NCBI GenBank assembly: GCA_016786765.1
Contig: JAEUUZ010000023.1
Location: 62,001 to 126,000 of the forward strand
Direction of reading: 5' to 3'
From: Chitinophagales bacterium
GTDB taxonomy: Bacteria; Bacteroidota; Bacteroidia; Chitinophagales; LD1
Length of the DNA: 64,000 nucleotides
In this document: positions 37,634-46,068 of the stretch, piece after piece
How the letters are laid out: each line of letters opens with the position of its first letter
How positions within the stretch are numbered: position 1 is the first letter of the stretch
Position numbers and translations under genes: made by a program
The notes under the pieces: model-generated
The model's database searches: none
The model's input: the letters and a program-made list of their open reading frames with translations, nothing else
Told to the model about the DNA's origin: nothing

Positions 37634-38656
37634 TTATTTGTGCATATGCAGGAAGCGCGATTTTTCCATGCCCAGCCAATTCAGCGCATTTTCATAAAGC
37701 AATTGGTCTTTTACAGGTTGGCTAGGATTTAGCAATTTAACCACTTCCCCCGGAATTAATTCACCTAACGGGAAAGGATAATCGGTGCCCAACATAATTT
37801 TGTCGCTGCCGATTAAATCGATAATAAACTGCAACATTTTGGGGTCGTGTGTAAGTGAGTCCACATAAAACTTACCCAAGTATTCACGCGGATTCACATC
37901 GTTATCGAGTGCCGTTAAATCGGGGCGCGCTTTATAGCCTTGTTCAATTCGTCCAATGGTAGCCGGGAAAGTTCCTCCTCCATGTGCAAATGCCACTTTT
38001 AGTTTTGGGAAGCGTTCAAACACACCGCCAAATATCATCGCGCAAATAGAACGAGTGGTTTCAGCCGGCATTCCCACAAGCCATGGCATCCAATATTGTT
38101 GAATTTGTTTGGTGCCCATCATATTCCACGGGTGAACAAATACACTCATGTCTAAGGCTTGAAGGGCTTCGTAGATAGGGAAGAACTGGCGTTCGTTCAG
38201 GTTCAAATCGTTTACATTGCTTCCAATTTCAATACCGCTTAAGCCAATTTTTTTGCAGCGTTCAATTTCCTTTATAGCCAATTCAGCCGATTGCATTGGG
38301 ATAGTGCCTAAACCAAAGAAACGATTTGGATACTTGGCTACTATCTCGGCAATGTGATCATTTAGAAAACGAGAAGTGTCATACGCATCAGCAGCTTTCG
38401 CCCAATAATGAAACATAACGGGAATGGTGGACAACACTTGCATGTGCACGTGATGATGATTGCATTCTTCGATTCGTTTCTCCGGATCCCAACAATTCGA
38501 CTGGATTTCACGGAAGAACTCATCGTCTTTCATCATTCTTGCACAACAAGGTTTGTGATGCTCTAAGTGTATAAAGCCCTTGTACCCGAATTTATCTGCC
38601 CAGCGAGGCATTTTTTCTGGTATGATATGTGTATGTATGTCAATCTTAAAATGCAA
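37634..38656 (-). CDS. ACMSD-like amidohydrolase (aminocarboxymuconate-semialdehyde decarboxylase)
   Basis: A 340-residue amidohydrolase-superfamily protein. The metal motif IDIHTHIIP is at residues 5-13, further ligands are in FVHPWNMMG and AFAHGGGTFPA, and the catalytic aspartate in MLGTDYPFPLGE. These match 2-amino-3-carboxymuconate-6-semialdehyde decarboxylase, a zinc enzyme that diverts the kynurenine pathway away from NAD synthesis to the glutaryl-CoA route. Its tandem placement with kynU strengthens this call. The start codon at 38656 gives the expected N-terminus. Confidence 0.9.
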   Translation of the reverse strand: MHFKIDIHTHIIPEKMPRWADKFGYKGFIHLEHHKPCCARMMKDDEFFREIQSNCWDPEKRIEECNHHHVHMQVLSTIPVMFHYWAKAADAYDTSRFLNDHIAEIVAKYPNRFFGLGTIPMQSAELAIKEIERCKKIGLSGIEIGSNVNDLNLNERQFFPIYEALQALDMSVFVHPWNMMGTKQIQQYWMPWLVGMPAETTRSICAMIFGGVFERFPKLKVAFAHGGGTFPATIGRIEQGYKARPDLTALDNDVNPREYLGKFYVDSLTHDPKMLQFIIDLIGSDKIMLGTDYPFPLGELIPGEVVKLLNPSQPVKDQLLYENALNWLGMEKSRFLHMHK

Positions 38657-38743
38657 AGCCTTTGGTTTTGGATTTTGACTTCAAATATATTTTTTAAAAA
38701 GAGTAAATTGGTAAATCATTATTAACTATTAAAATCAAAAATC

Positions 38744-39301
38744 ATGTTCGATCAATTATTAGATATTGTAAAGCAACAGGCGCAAAGTGCTATTGTGAAT
38801 AACGATGCAGTTCCCAATCAGCACAACGATGCCGCTATTAACGAAGCCGGTAGTGCAATTCAGCAAGTACTTTCAGGTGCCGTGGCTAATGGAAATTTAC
38901 AAGATGTGATGAGTCTTTTCAGCAATGGTGGTGGCAATGTAGCTTCTAATCCTTTGGTGGGAAACATTGTGAATAGCCTTGCGGGTAATTTAGCTTCGAA
39001 ATACGGAGTTGACAGCAGTGCTGCTTCATCTATTGCATCTTCATTAATACCTCAGGTATTGAGCCAATTCACACAAAAAACTGCAGATCCTAACGATAGT
39101 TCTGTAGATATGAATAGCGTTATCAGTTCGTTAACGGGTGGCAAAACCGGAGGTGTAGATTTCAATTCGGTGTTGAGTCAGTTTTCAAAAGGTGGCGGAC
39201 AGGGTGTTGATATTGCTGGTATTGCAGGTCAGTTATTGTCTAACCAAGGTGGAGCAGGTGGATTGTTAGGAACAATTGCCGGTATGTTTGGTAAGAAGTA
39301 A
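38744..39301 (+). CDS. DUF937-like low-complexity protein
   Basis: A 185-residue protein rich in Ser, Gly, Ala, Asn and Gln. The N-terminal half resembles the DUF937/YidB-like helical repeat (QQVLSGAVANGNLQDVMSLF and SSLIPQVLSQFTQK). The C-terminal half has short Gly-rich loops between hydrophobic helices (SVLSQFSKGGGQGVDIAGI) and ends GTIAGMFGKK. There is no signal peptide. The function is unknown. A long hairpin follows it. Confidence 0.75.
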   Translation: MFDQLLDIVKQQAQSAIVNNDAVPNQHNDAAINEAGSAIQQVLSGAVANGNLQDVMSLFSNGGGNVASNPLVGNIVNSLAGNLASKYGVDSSAASSIASSLIPQVLSQFTQKTADPNDSSVDMNSVISSLTGGKTGGVDFNSVLSQFSKGGGQGVDIAGIAGQLLSNQGGAGGLLGTIAGMFGKK

Positions 39302-39320
39302 TATAGCTTGTTCGATATTT

Positions 39321-39356
39321 AGTAAGGCTTTGCAACATATGTTGTGAAGCCTTACT
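39321..39356. terminator. Long imperfect hairpin between convergent genes
   Basis: AGTAAGGCTTTGCAACAT pairs with ATGTTGTGAAGCCTTACT over 18 bp with two weak positions. It lies between the DUF937 gene and the EGF-like lipoprotein gene. There is no strong T-run, so termination is inferred from position and stem length. Confidence 0.6.
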
Positions 39357-39359
39357 AAT

Positions 39360-39878
39360 TTAATAGAAGGTATGTGTGCATGCTTTGTTTTGGCCATAAA
39401 GGCTGTATTCGAAATTAACAGTAATGCGCTTATTGTTAATGTCATAGGTCCCCATTCCATAGATTGTGCCCGAGCCACCTAGTTGTTGATTTGGAAATTC
39501 AATCGTATTCCCTGAGCCGTCAGCAGCCCCACGTACATATCCGGTTATGGTATATTGATTTAGGAAATTGTTAAGTACAAGTTCCGATACGTTGCTGCTA
39601 CCTGTGCTTTGGAAACTTGTATAATACGTTGAACCACCTCCACCATTTTGGCAATTTTCTGAAACAGTCCATTGATAGTTGGTCATTCCATTTTTGGTTA
39701 AAAACTTTGTTGCACTAAGTAGTGAACAATCGGCTCCTTCATACCCATCGCGGCAATAGCACACACCACCGTTACATACTTGGTTTGTTCCACAAACGGT
39801 GTCTTTGCACGACTTATTATCGCAACCGGAAATCAAAAGAAGTACAACTGTTGAAAGGGCTAAGGCTAAGGATTTCAT
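39360..39878 (-). CDS. Lipoprotein with EGF-like module
   Basis: A 172-residue lipoprotein with lipobox LISGC (Cys 19) from the ATG at 39878; a longer form from 39938 adds an unlikely leader. Residues 23-52 form an EGF-like module (CKDTVCGTNQVC, NGGVCYC, RDGYEGADC) with the six-cysteine spacing of eukaryote-type EGF. The rest is a small beta-domain of about 115 residues with one further disulfide pair possible (ENCQNGG and NKACTH). Such EGF-bearing lipoproteins occur in some Bacteroidota; the function, possibly surface binding, is unknown. Confidence 0.75.
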   Translation of the reverse strand: MKSLALALSTVVLLLISGCDNKSCKDTVCGTNQVCNGGVCYCRDGYEGADCSLLSATKFLTKNGMTNYQWTVSENCQNGGGGSTYYTSFQSTGSSNVSELVLNNFLNQYTITGYVRGAADGSGNTIEFPNQQLGGSGTIYGMGTYDINNKRITVNFEYSLYGQNKACTHTFY

Positions 39879-39941
39879 GTTTATTGATTGTGCTGTAAAA
39901 TTAGCATTATTATCGGAATGCAATTTAAACTTTCCCAAAAA

Positions 39942-39975
39942 TTAAAATGCCATTTCATTCGAAATGGCATTTTAA
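39942..39975 (-). terminator. Perfect hairpin terminator downstream of the OmpA-family gene
   Basis: TTAAAATGCCATTTC and GAAATGGCATTTTAA form a 15-bp perfect stem around ATTC. On the minus strand it lies 18 bases past the OmpA-family stop, ending that transcript before the EGF-like lipoprotein gene. Confidence 0.85.
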
Positions 39976-39993
39976 AACGAAAAGAAATTATGC

Positions 39994-42066
39994 TTATTTT
40001 TTAGGTGCAGCTGTACTATCAATAGGCTTTAATTCATCAATGATAGTAAAGATGGTACGTCTGTTTTTTGCTCTTCCTTCAGGATTGTCTTTGCCGTCTT
40101 CTTTTGTATTAGGGGCAGCAGGCTGAGAAGTTCCGTAAGCTTTTGCAACAAATCTTGCTTTGTTTAATTTTTTCTCGTATACAAAATAATTGATTGCTAC
40201 TGCTGCACGGTGTTGAGACAGTTTTAAGTTATATTCTTCAGTTCCTTTTCCATCGGTGTGCGCACCTACTTCAATAACTGCATTTGGATATTGTTTAAGA
40301 ATATCAACTACTTTTTTCAAAGTATCTCTTCCTTCAGGTAAGATTCTTGCACGGTCATATTCATAGTAGATAGTGCCGATTCTTCTTCCGAAAAGAGGAT
40401 TAACTTCTACTTTTTTCTTCAACATTAAGTCGAATAAAAGCGTGTCAGAGGAAGTGCGATTATCGGTATTGAACGAAAGTTGCGTTTCGTAGTAGCCGTC
40501 TTTTTTAGACGTTAATTTGTAGCCTCTGTTAGGCTCTAGGTCAAAGAAGTATTGTCCATTGATTACGTTGTACTGACCTAACTCAAATCCGTTACGTTCG
40601 TCAAATAACACAACGTTTCCGTTCTCAGCTAATGTTCTTACGCTATCTTTTTCTTCAAACAATTTTCCGTTTACGGCTAAGAACAATCTTGATGTTTCTA
40701 CAAAGAAAATATCATCGCAGCATGTTTCATTTCTTAAGCTCATACCACCTGCACGGTTCGATACAACAAATCCTTTTGTATTGGCTTCGTTCAACGTAAA
40801 GTTAATGTCATCAACGCTAGAGTTAACCGGTAGTCCTAAGTTTTCAGGCTCCATCCACTCGCCACCATTATCCCATGTAGTGCGGAAAACATCAAATCCT
40901 CCAATGTTAATCCATCCGTTAGAACTGAAATAGAGTGTGTTTGTTTTCGGCTCATAGAAAGGGGTAACTTCGTCTAGTTTCGAGTTGATTTGCGGACCAA
41001 CAGAACGTGGTTTGCTCAAAGAACCGTCTGTATTGATTTTCGAAACAAAGATGTCTAATCCTTTTCCAAGATTTCTATCGGAAACAAAATAAACCACATC
41101 ATCTCCTTCTTTGTTTTTACCAACAGCAGGTTGTGTAGACGTAAATAAAGGATCGTTTACCGCACCGGCATTCACCCCTTTCTCCCAAACACCATTCACC
41201 AATTTGCTTACAAAGATGTTGCATTTTGAATGTTGCAAATCGGTTTGTGTGCATTGTGTGTAATACATGGTGTTACCGTCTTTAGTGAATGCAGGATTGC
41301 CTACATGTACATTTGGCACGTTCACGTTTTCAGAAATTTCAACACCTGATGTAAATTCGTTTCCGTTTTTCTGCGATTTGTAAATTCGAGAATAAGTAGA
41401 ATAAATTTCTTTTTTGTTGACCTCTTTTGTTTGGTTTGATTTCAATGAAGTGAAATACAAAGCATCGTCTTTCATAATAGGCGAAAAATCGGCATAAGGT
41501 TGGTTTAAGTTACCGTCTAAGTGACGCACTTTGAAAGCCGGTTTTTCTACCGAATCGCGGAAGAAAATCCCTTTTCTACATCCTTCAGCTTCGCGTTTTG
41601 CACGTTTTTTCAATTCTACAGAGGCATCATCATCTTTTGCCAACTTGGTGTATTTTTTGAAGTTTTTTTCAGCCTCTTCATACTGTCCGAGATATTTTTG
41701 CGTCATTGCATATTGGAACAAATACTCCGGTTTTTTGTGTTTAACCGAATCTTTGTCTACCAATGTTTTATACCACTTGTTTGATGCTGTATAATCTCTC
41801 AACGCAAGCTCTGTAGGCGCTAGTGTTGTTGCGAAGTATGTTTTCTTTGGCTTCTTTGCAGCACCGGCTTCCAGATACGCAGTTGCTGTTTCCAAGCTTC
41901 CCTTTTTTAGAGACTTTTTAGCCAATTTTCTGTTTTTTCTCCAGCTTAACTTATCAGGAGTTGTAGATGCAGATGCTGAACCTGATTTGGCAGGTGCTTC
42001 CTGTTGTGCAAACGTTGACACAGCGAAGAAAATCAGCGAAGAAAGTAACAAAGTTGTTTTTTTCAT
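39994..42066 (-). CDS. OmpA-family envelope protein with TPR and PD40 repeats
   Basis: A 690-residue exported protein (ATG 42066; signal cut near VSTFAQ-QEAP). Residues ~30-165 are helical TPR-like repeats (AYLEAGAAKKP, AEKNFKKYTKL). Residues ~175-440 are PD40/propeller blades (FTKDGNTMYYTQC, VYFVSDRNLGKG, TLYFSSNGWIN). A carboxypeptidase-regulatory-like beta-domain comes next. The C-terminal OmpA domain binds peptidoglycan (YYEYDRARILPEG, VEVGAHTDGKGTEEYN-type, LSQHRAAVAINYF). The architecture is that of PorE, a T9SS component in P. gingivalis, and of its many paralogues; which one this is cannot be told from sequence alone. Confidence 0.88.
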   Translation of the reverse strand: MKKTTLLLSSLIFFAVSTFAQQEAPAKSGSASASTTPDKLSWRKNRKLAKKSLKKGSLETATAYLEAGAAKKPKKTYFATTLAPTELALRDYTASNKWYKTLVDKDSVKHKKPEYLFQYAMTQKYLGQYEEAEKNFKKYTKLAKDDDASVELKKRAKREAEGCRKGIFFRDSVEKPAFKVRHLDGNLNQPYADFSPIMKDDALYFTSLKSNQTKEVNKKEIYSTYSRIYKSQKNGNEFTSGVEISENVNVPNVHVGNPAFTKDGNTMYYTQCTQTDLQHSKCNIFVSKLVNGVWEKGVNAGAVNDPLFTSTQPAVGKNKEGDDVVYFVSDRNLGKGLDIFVSKINTDGSLSKPRSVGPQINSKLDEVTPFYEPKTNTLYFSSNGWINIGGFDVFRTTWDNGGEWMEPENLGLPVNSSVDDINFTLNEANTKGFVVSNRAGGMSLRNETCCDDIFFVETSRLFLAVNGKLFEEKDSVRTLAENGNVVLFDERNGFELGQYNVINGQYFFDLEPNRGYKLTSKKDGYYETQLSFNTDNRTSSDTLLFDLMLKKKVEVNPLFGRRIGTIYYEYDRARILPEGRDTLKKVVDILKQYPNAVIEVGAHTDGKGTEEYNLKLSQHRAAVAINYFVYEKKLNKARFVAKAYGTSQPAAPNTKEDGKDNPEGRAKNRRTIFTIIDELKPIDSTAAPKK

Positions 42067-42196
42067 TATCAATAAGGTTTTTTTGAGCTCAGCGAATGTA
42101 AAAAAATATTGATATAACAAAGAAAAAAGAGGGGCTGTATCTGCAAAATGTAAACCTTTATAAAGAAACTGTTTAGATTTAATTCAAAAAGTTAAG

Positions 42197-42988
42197 ATGA
42201 AAGGCAAAGTAGTATGGATTACAGGAGCGAGTTCGGGTATTGGTGAGGGACTTGCCTATGCTTTTGCGCGAAGAGGTGCAAAACTGGTGCTTTCCGCTAG
42301 AAGAGCATCGGAATTAATACGGGTGAAAGAGCACTGTAAACTGAATGAAGATGAAGTGCTCGTTTTTCCATTAGACATTGAGCACACTGAAACGTTTGAG
42401 CCAGCACTTCAAGCAGTATTAAATCGGTTCGGTACTATTGATGTTTTGATCAATAATGCGGGTATTAGCCAACGTTCATTAGTAAGAGAAACCCCATTAG
42501 CTGTAGATAAGCGATTGATGGATATAAATTATTTAGGTACAGTGGCACTTACAAAAGCGGTGCTGCCTACAATGCTGGGAAAACAACAAGGACAAGTTGT
42601 TGTAGTAACCAGTGCCGTAGGAAAATTTGGTTCACCATGGCGGAGTGGGTATTCAGCTTCAAAGCATGCTTTGCATGGTTTTTTTGATGCCATGCGTGCC
42701 GAGTTGTATGACGATAACATTAAAGTGCTGTTGGTGTGTCCGGGTTTTGTGCGCACAAATGTTTCAATCAATGCATTGAATGAAAAGGGAGAACCTTTGA
42801 AGCAAATGGATGAAGCTACTGCCAAAGGACTTTCGCCAGATGATGTTGCAAATCAAATATTACGCGCTATTGACAATGGAAAAGAAGAAGTGGTGATTGG
42901 CGGATTAAAAGAAAAGTTTGGCGTTTGGATGAAACGACATTTCCCATCGATTTTTTCCATAATGATTCGGAAAATGGCCGTACGATAA
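42197..42988 (+). CDS. Short-chain dehydrogenase/reductase (DHRS7-like)
   Basis: A 263-residue SDR-family oxidoreductase. The cofactor motif TGASSGIG is at 9-16, NNAG follows near 87, and the catalytic Ser-Tyr-Lys set is in VTSAVGKFG and YSASKHALHGF. The long C-terminal substrate part contains VCPGFVRTNVSINAL. It resembles the DHRS7 group, whose members act on lipids, retinoids or steroids. The convergent neighbour is a sphingomyelin-synthase-like PAP2 protein, so a lipid substrate is plausible but unproven. Confidence 0.88.
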   Translation: MKGKVVWITGASSGIGEGLAYAFARRGAKLVLSARRASELIRVKEHCKLNEDEVLVFPLDIEHTETFEPALQAVLNRFGTIDVLINNAGISQRSLVRETPLAVDKRLMDINYLGTVALTKAVLPTMLGKQQGQVVVVTSAVGKFGSPWRSGYSASKHALHGFFDAMRAELYDDNIKVLLVCPGFVRTNVSINALNEKGEPLKQMDEATAKGLSPDDVANQILRAIDNGKEEVVIGGLKEKFGVWMKRHFPSIFSIMIRKMAVR

Positions 42989-42990
42989 AA

Positions 42991-43626
42991 TCAACCTCTG
43001 TTTTTTACAAAAACTACATATCCCCAATAGGCAAAAAAAGGAGCAGCAAATACATCCGCTGAGTAATGAACGCGTTGCCAGATGAGGAGAAATCCAACTA
43101 TACAGGCAGTGCCCGTAAGCCAATATTTTAGCCACTTTTCGGGGCTACAGAAAATAAGAAACGACAAATCGGATACATGTCCCGAAAAAAACAAATCGTT
43201 TGTTAACTCCGAAGAACTTCCCGGCACAAAACAATCCAGAAATGGATCTACTAAAACGATTTGCCCTAGGGGTGCAGCAAGCGGTATCAAAAAGATAAGA
43301 ATTGTTCGCACAATGAAAATGGCAGTAAAGCCCTGAAAGGCGCAATAGAGCAATTTTGGATAGAAGATAAAATGGCGCAAAAATATAACTATGCCAGAGT
43401 AGGTGAGAAGGAAAATAAGCGGTGAAAAATTATGCGGAGGTAACATGTTTTGAATCACATCGTTCAGCACAACACCGGGTCGGTCTTTGTTCATGGCTAC
43501 CAATTGCGCAAAGGCAATATACGTTACAAAGCAAAAGGCAAAATTGATGTAGAAACGTCTCGCGAAGTCTTTCTCTTCCAGCACGTTAGTCCAAATTGCT
43601 TTTAAATTTTGCAGGGTGTATTGCAT
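42991..43626 (-). CDS. PAP2-like membrane protein, sphingomyelin-synthase type
   Basis: A 211-residue protein with about six membrane helices. The catalytic phosphatase-like motifs are FFSGHVSDLSFLIF (first His) and RVHYSADVFAAPFFAY (second His and Asp), the H-H-D triad of the PAP2_C/sphingomyelin synthase group, which transfers phospho-head groups between lipids. GSSSELTNDLFFSGH fits the SMS-type sequence rather than classical PAP2. The ATG at 43626 is preferred; an in-frame TTG six bases upstream gives a two-residue longer form. The true substrate is unknown. Confidence 0.75.
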   Translation of the reverse strand: MQYTLQNLKAIWTNVLEEKDFARRFYINFAFCFVTYIAFAQLVAMNKDRPGVVLNDVIQNMLPPHNFSPLIFLLTYSGIVIFLRHFIFYPKLLYCAFQGFTAIFIVRTILIFLIPLAAPLGQIVLVDPFLDCFVPGSSSELTNDLFFSGHVSDLSFLIFCSPEKWLKYWLTGTACIVGFLLIWQRVHYSADVFAAPFFAYWGYVVFVKNRG

Positions 43627-43720
43627 TACCAATATTCGCTAAACTATGTCAGAAAGGGAAGTTTCTGAAAAAAATTAAGTTTTTTTTAAGTAGGTAATGG
43701 GTAGAAAAAGGGCCGTTAGA

Positions 43721-44227
43721 TTACTTGCTCAATTTAGCGATTTCGTCTTCTAAAATTGTTTCATCGCCTTCTACATAGCCGGAATGGGTATATACAATTT
43801 TGCCGGTTTGGTCGATTAACACAGTGAAGGGAACGCTTTGAATATTCAAAGCGCGCTTAAAATCTTGATTGATGTCCAAAAATACACCAAAATCCCAACG
43901 TTGTGCATCCACATAGGGCTTTACTTTGCTTGAATTGCGAGAATCATCAATAGATACGGCAATCATTTTTACATTGTATTTTTTTGTCCAATCTTCGTAA
44001 AGCTCGCTCACCGTGTTTAATTCTTTCTTACAAGGCACACACCAAGTAGCCCAAAAGCTGATAATGGTAATTTTTCCGTCTTTGGTGAAATCTAAGCTGT
44101 TTATCGATTTGCCGTTAAGGTCGGTGATCGCTACAGAAGGCAATGTTTTTCCGCCTTCCACACATTTGCCGGTAAAAGGAACGGCTACCAAAGCCACAAA
44201 CAATATCATCAGTTTTATAGTATTCAT
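43721..44227 (-). CDS. TlpA-like periplasmic thioredoxin
   Basis: A 168-residue exported thioredoxin-fold protein. The signal peptide is at residues 1-20 or so. The redox motif is WCVPC (Cys63 and Cys66) in FWATWCVPCKKEL, and the cis-proline is in VPFTVLI. TlpA/ResA-like proteins reduce disulfides in the periplasm, for instance for cytochrome c maturation. It is divergent from the DUF6029 gene across 140 bases. Two genes on, the Omp28-like lipoprotein also contains a thioredoxin-like CxxC motif. Confidence 0.9.
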   Translation of the reverse strand: MNTIKLMILFVALVAVPFTGKCVEGGKTLPSVAITDLNGKSINSLDFTKDGKITIISFWATWCVPCKKELNTVSELYEDWTKKYNVKMIAVSIDDSRNSSKVKPYVDAQRWDFGVFLDINQDFKRALNIQSVPFTVLIDQTGKIVYTHSGYVEGDETILEDEIAKLSK

Positions 44228-44367
44228 TCTATATTTTTATAAGTTTATAACTTCAATGTGCGTGCCAAACTTTATAATTGCGTCCACATGAAGGTGTATA
44301 GCTAAAGATTCTTTGTGAAGAACAATCATTTACACCAAACTAAATTTATGAAATTGCTTTATATACG

Positions 44368-46062
44368 ATGAAGTTTGCAGCAAAAATATTTTCCACGATT
44401 TGTGGATTGTTGTTTCTAATGAATGGAAATAGTCAGTCTGTTTTTTCAGGTTCTTTTCAATCGAATACCAATTTTTTTATTCGCGATCCATCCATAGGGG
44501 CAGCCAATTTGCCGCATTACGATAAACTTAAAATTGGGAGTGATATTTGGTTAAATGCGAACTATAGTAACGAGAAATTAGGCTTAGATGCAGGTGTTCG
44601 TGTTGATGTTTTTTTGAATTCAATTTTGCGAAATCCAACTGTACCAAATACCAACGTGGGCCTGGGTAATTTTTATATCAGAAAAAAGGTTAAGGATTTC
44701 ACGTTTACCGGTGGCTATATTTATGGACAAATCGGTTCCGGTATTATTTATCGTGCCTATGAGGAGCGTTCACTGGGTATCGATAATGCCTTAGTTGGCG
44801 GTAGAGCAGAATATACCGGGAAACATCTTCATATTTTTGCGTTTAGCGGTTTGCAAAAAGATTATATGCTTTCCGTAAACACAAGCCCGGTTTATATGCC
44901 AATTATCAGTGGAGGGGCTATTGAAGGGAATGTGCTCATCAAAGGTAAAATATCGCTTGTGCCCGGTGTAGGCATAATGAATCGTTCTATGGATCAAAAT
45001 TCGATAAGTAAATTGATTACGCGTATTGAGGCACTTGACACCAACGATCGCTTTATTCCGAATTATAACGTGTATGCATTTACATTCTACAACACACTTA
45101 CAGCAGGTAATTTTGTTTGGTATGTAGAGGGGGCATACAAAACAAAGGATGCTTTTTATGGAATAGGCAATCAATTGTTGAATAAAAGCGGTAGTACAAT
45201 TTTTACCTCGTTAAGCTATTCCAAAAAAGGGATTGGCGTTAACGTTCAATTTAAGCGCACAGAAAATTTCCAGTTGCGAACTTCAGCCAACGAAAATCTA
45301 TTTCGCGGTTTATTGAACTTTCAGCCGCCTTTAGCGCGCCAGAATGCTTTGCGGATGCCGGCTCGGTATTTTGCTGCTGCCCTCGATCAACAAGAGTTGG
45401 CGTTTAGTGGAGAGGTGAATTATTCGCCCAATAAAAAATGGAAGTTTGTGTTGAGTGGTTCCGAGATAGGCGATTTTTTGTTGAAAAAACCATTGACCTA
45501 CGATATCACAACAAAGTCTAATGGAAGCGGAGGTATTGATACAGTGAATACTCCGATTCGCAATTTCTTTATTGAAGGGTTTGGCGCTGCAGAATATAAG
45601 CCGAACAGAAATATGCAACTCGATTTTGGCTTTCAATTTATTCGCTACAACCGCCAAATCTACCGTGGCGATGGCGATATACGTGTAAATGCCTTTACAC
45701 CTTTTGTAGAATGGCAACATAAGTTCAATAAAAAAATGTCGTACCGTATCGAGCTACAATATCAATATGTGCCGAAAGATTTCGGACAATGGATGTATGC
45801 TTTGGTAGAGTTTAATGTAGCTCCAATGTTCTCGGTGGCCGTTTCAGATATGTGGAATTTCAAACCAAACAAAGATAACCCGGAAGATATTTATCGCACT
45901 CAACATCATTTCTATTCCATATTTGCGGCCTATACCTACCATGCTACTCGCGTGAGTTTAAACTATGTGAAACAAGTGGGTGGAATTGTTTGTACGGGTG
46001 GTGTTTGTAGATTTGAACCTGCATTTAGCGGGGTGAGATTAAGTTTAACCAGCACATTTTAA
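44368..46062 (+). CDS. DUF6029 outer-membrane protein
   Basis: A 564-residue protein with signal peptide ending near NGNSQ-SVFS (about residue 23) and long beta-strand repeats with aromatic girdles typical of a large barrel. N-terminal landmarks are FQSNTNFFIRDPSIGAA, RVDVFLNSILRNPT and GGYIYGQIGSGIIYRAYE; these match DUF6029 of Bacteroidota, which is uncharacterised. It ends SLTSTF, a terminal-phenylalanine barrel signal. The Omp28-like lipoprotein gene begins six bases later, so the two are almost certainly co-transcribed. Confidence 0.85.
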   Translation: MKFAAKIFSTICGLLFLMNGNSQSVFSGSFQSNTNFFIRDPSIGAANLPHYDKLKIGSDIWLNANYSNEKLGLDAGVRVDVFLNSILRNPTVPNTNVGLGNFYIRKKVKDFTFTGGYIYGQIGSGIIYRAYEERSLGIDNALVGGRAEYTGKHLHIFAFSGLQKDYMLSVNTSPVYMPIISGGAIEGNVLIKGKISLVPGVGIMNRSMDQNSISKLITRIEALDTNDRFIPNYNVYAFTFYNTLTAGNFVWYVEGAYKTKDAFYGIGNQLLNKSGSTIFTSLSYSKKGIGVNVQFKRTENFQLRTSANENLFRGLLNFQPPLARQNALRMPARYFAAALDQQELAFSGEVNYSPNKKWKFVLSGSEIGDFLLKKPLTYDITTKSNGSGGIDTVNTPIRNFFIEGFGAAEYKPNRNMQLDFGFQFIRYNRQIYRGDGDIRVNAFTPFVEWQHKFNKKMSYRIELQYQYVPKDFGQWMYALVEFNVAPMFSVAVSDMWNFKPNKDNPEDIYRTQHHFYSIFAAYTYHATRVSLNYVKQVGGIVCTGGVCRFEPAFSGVRLSLTSTF

Positions 46063-46068
46063 TGCATT

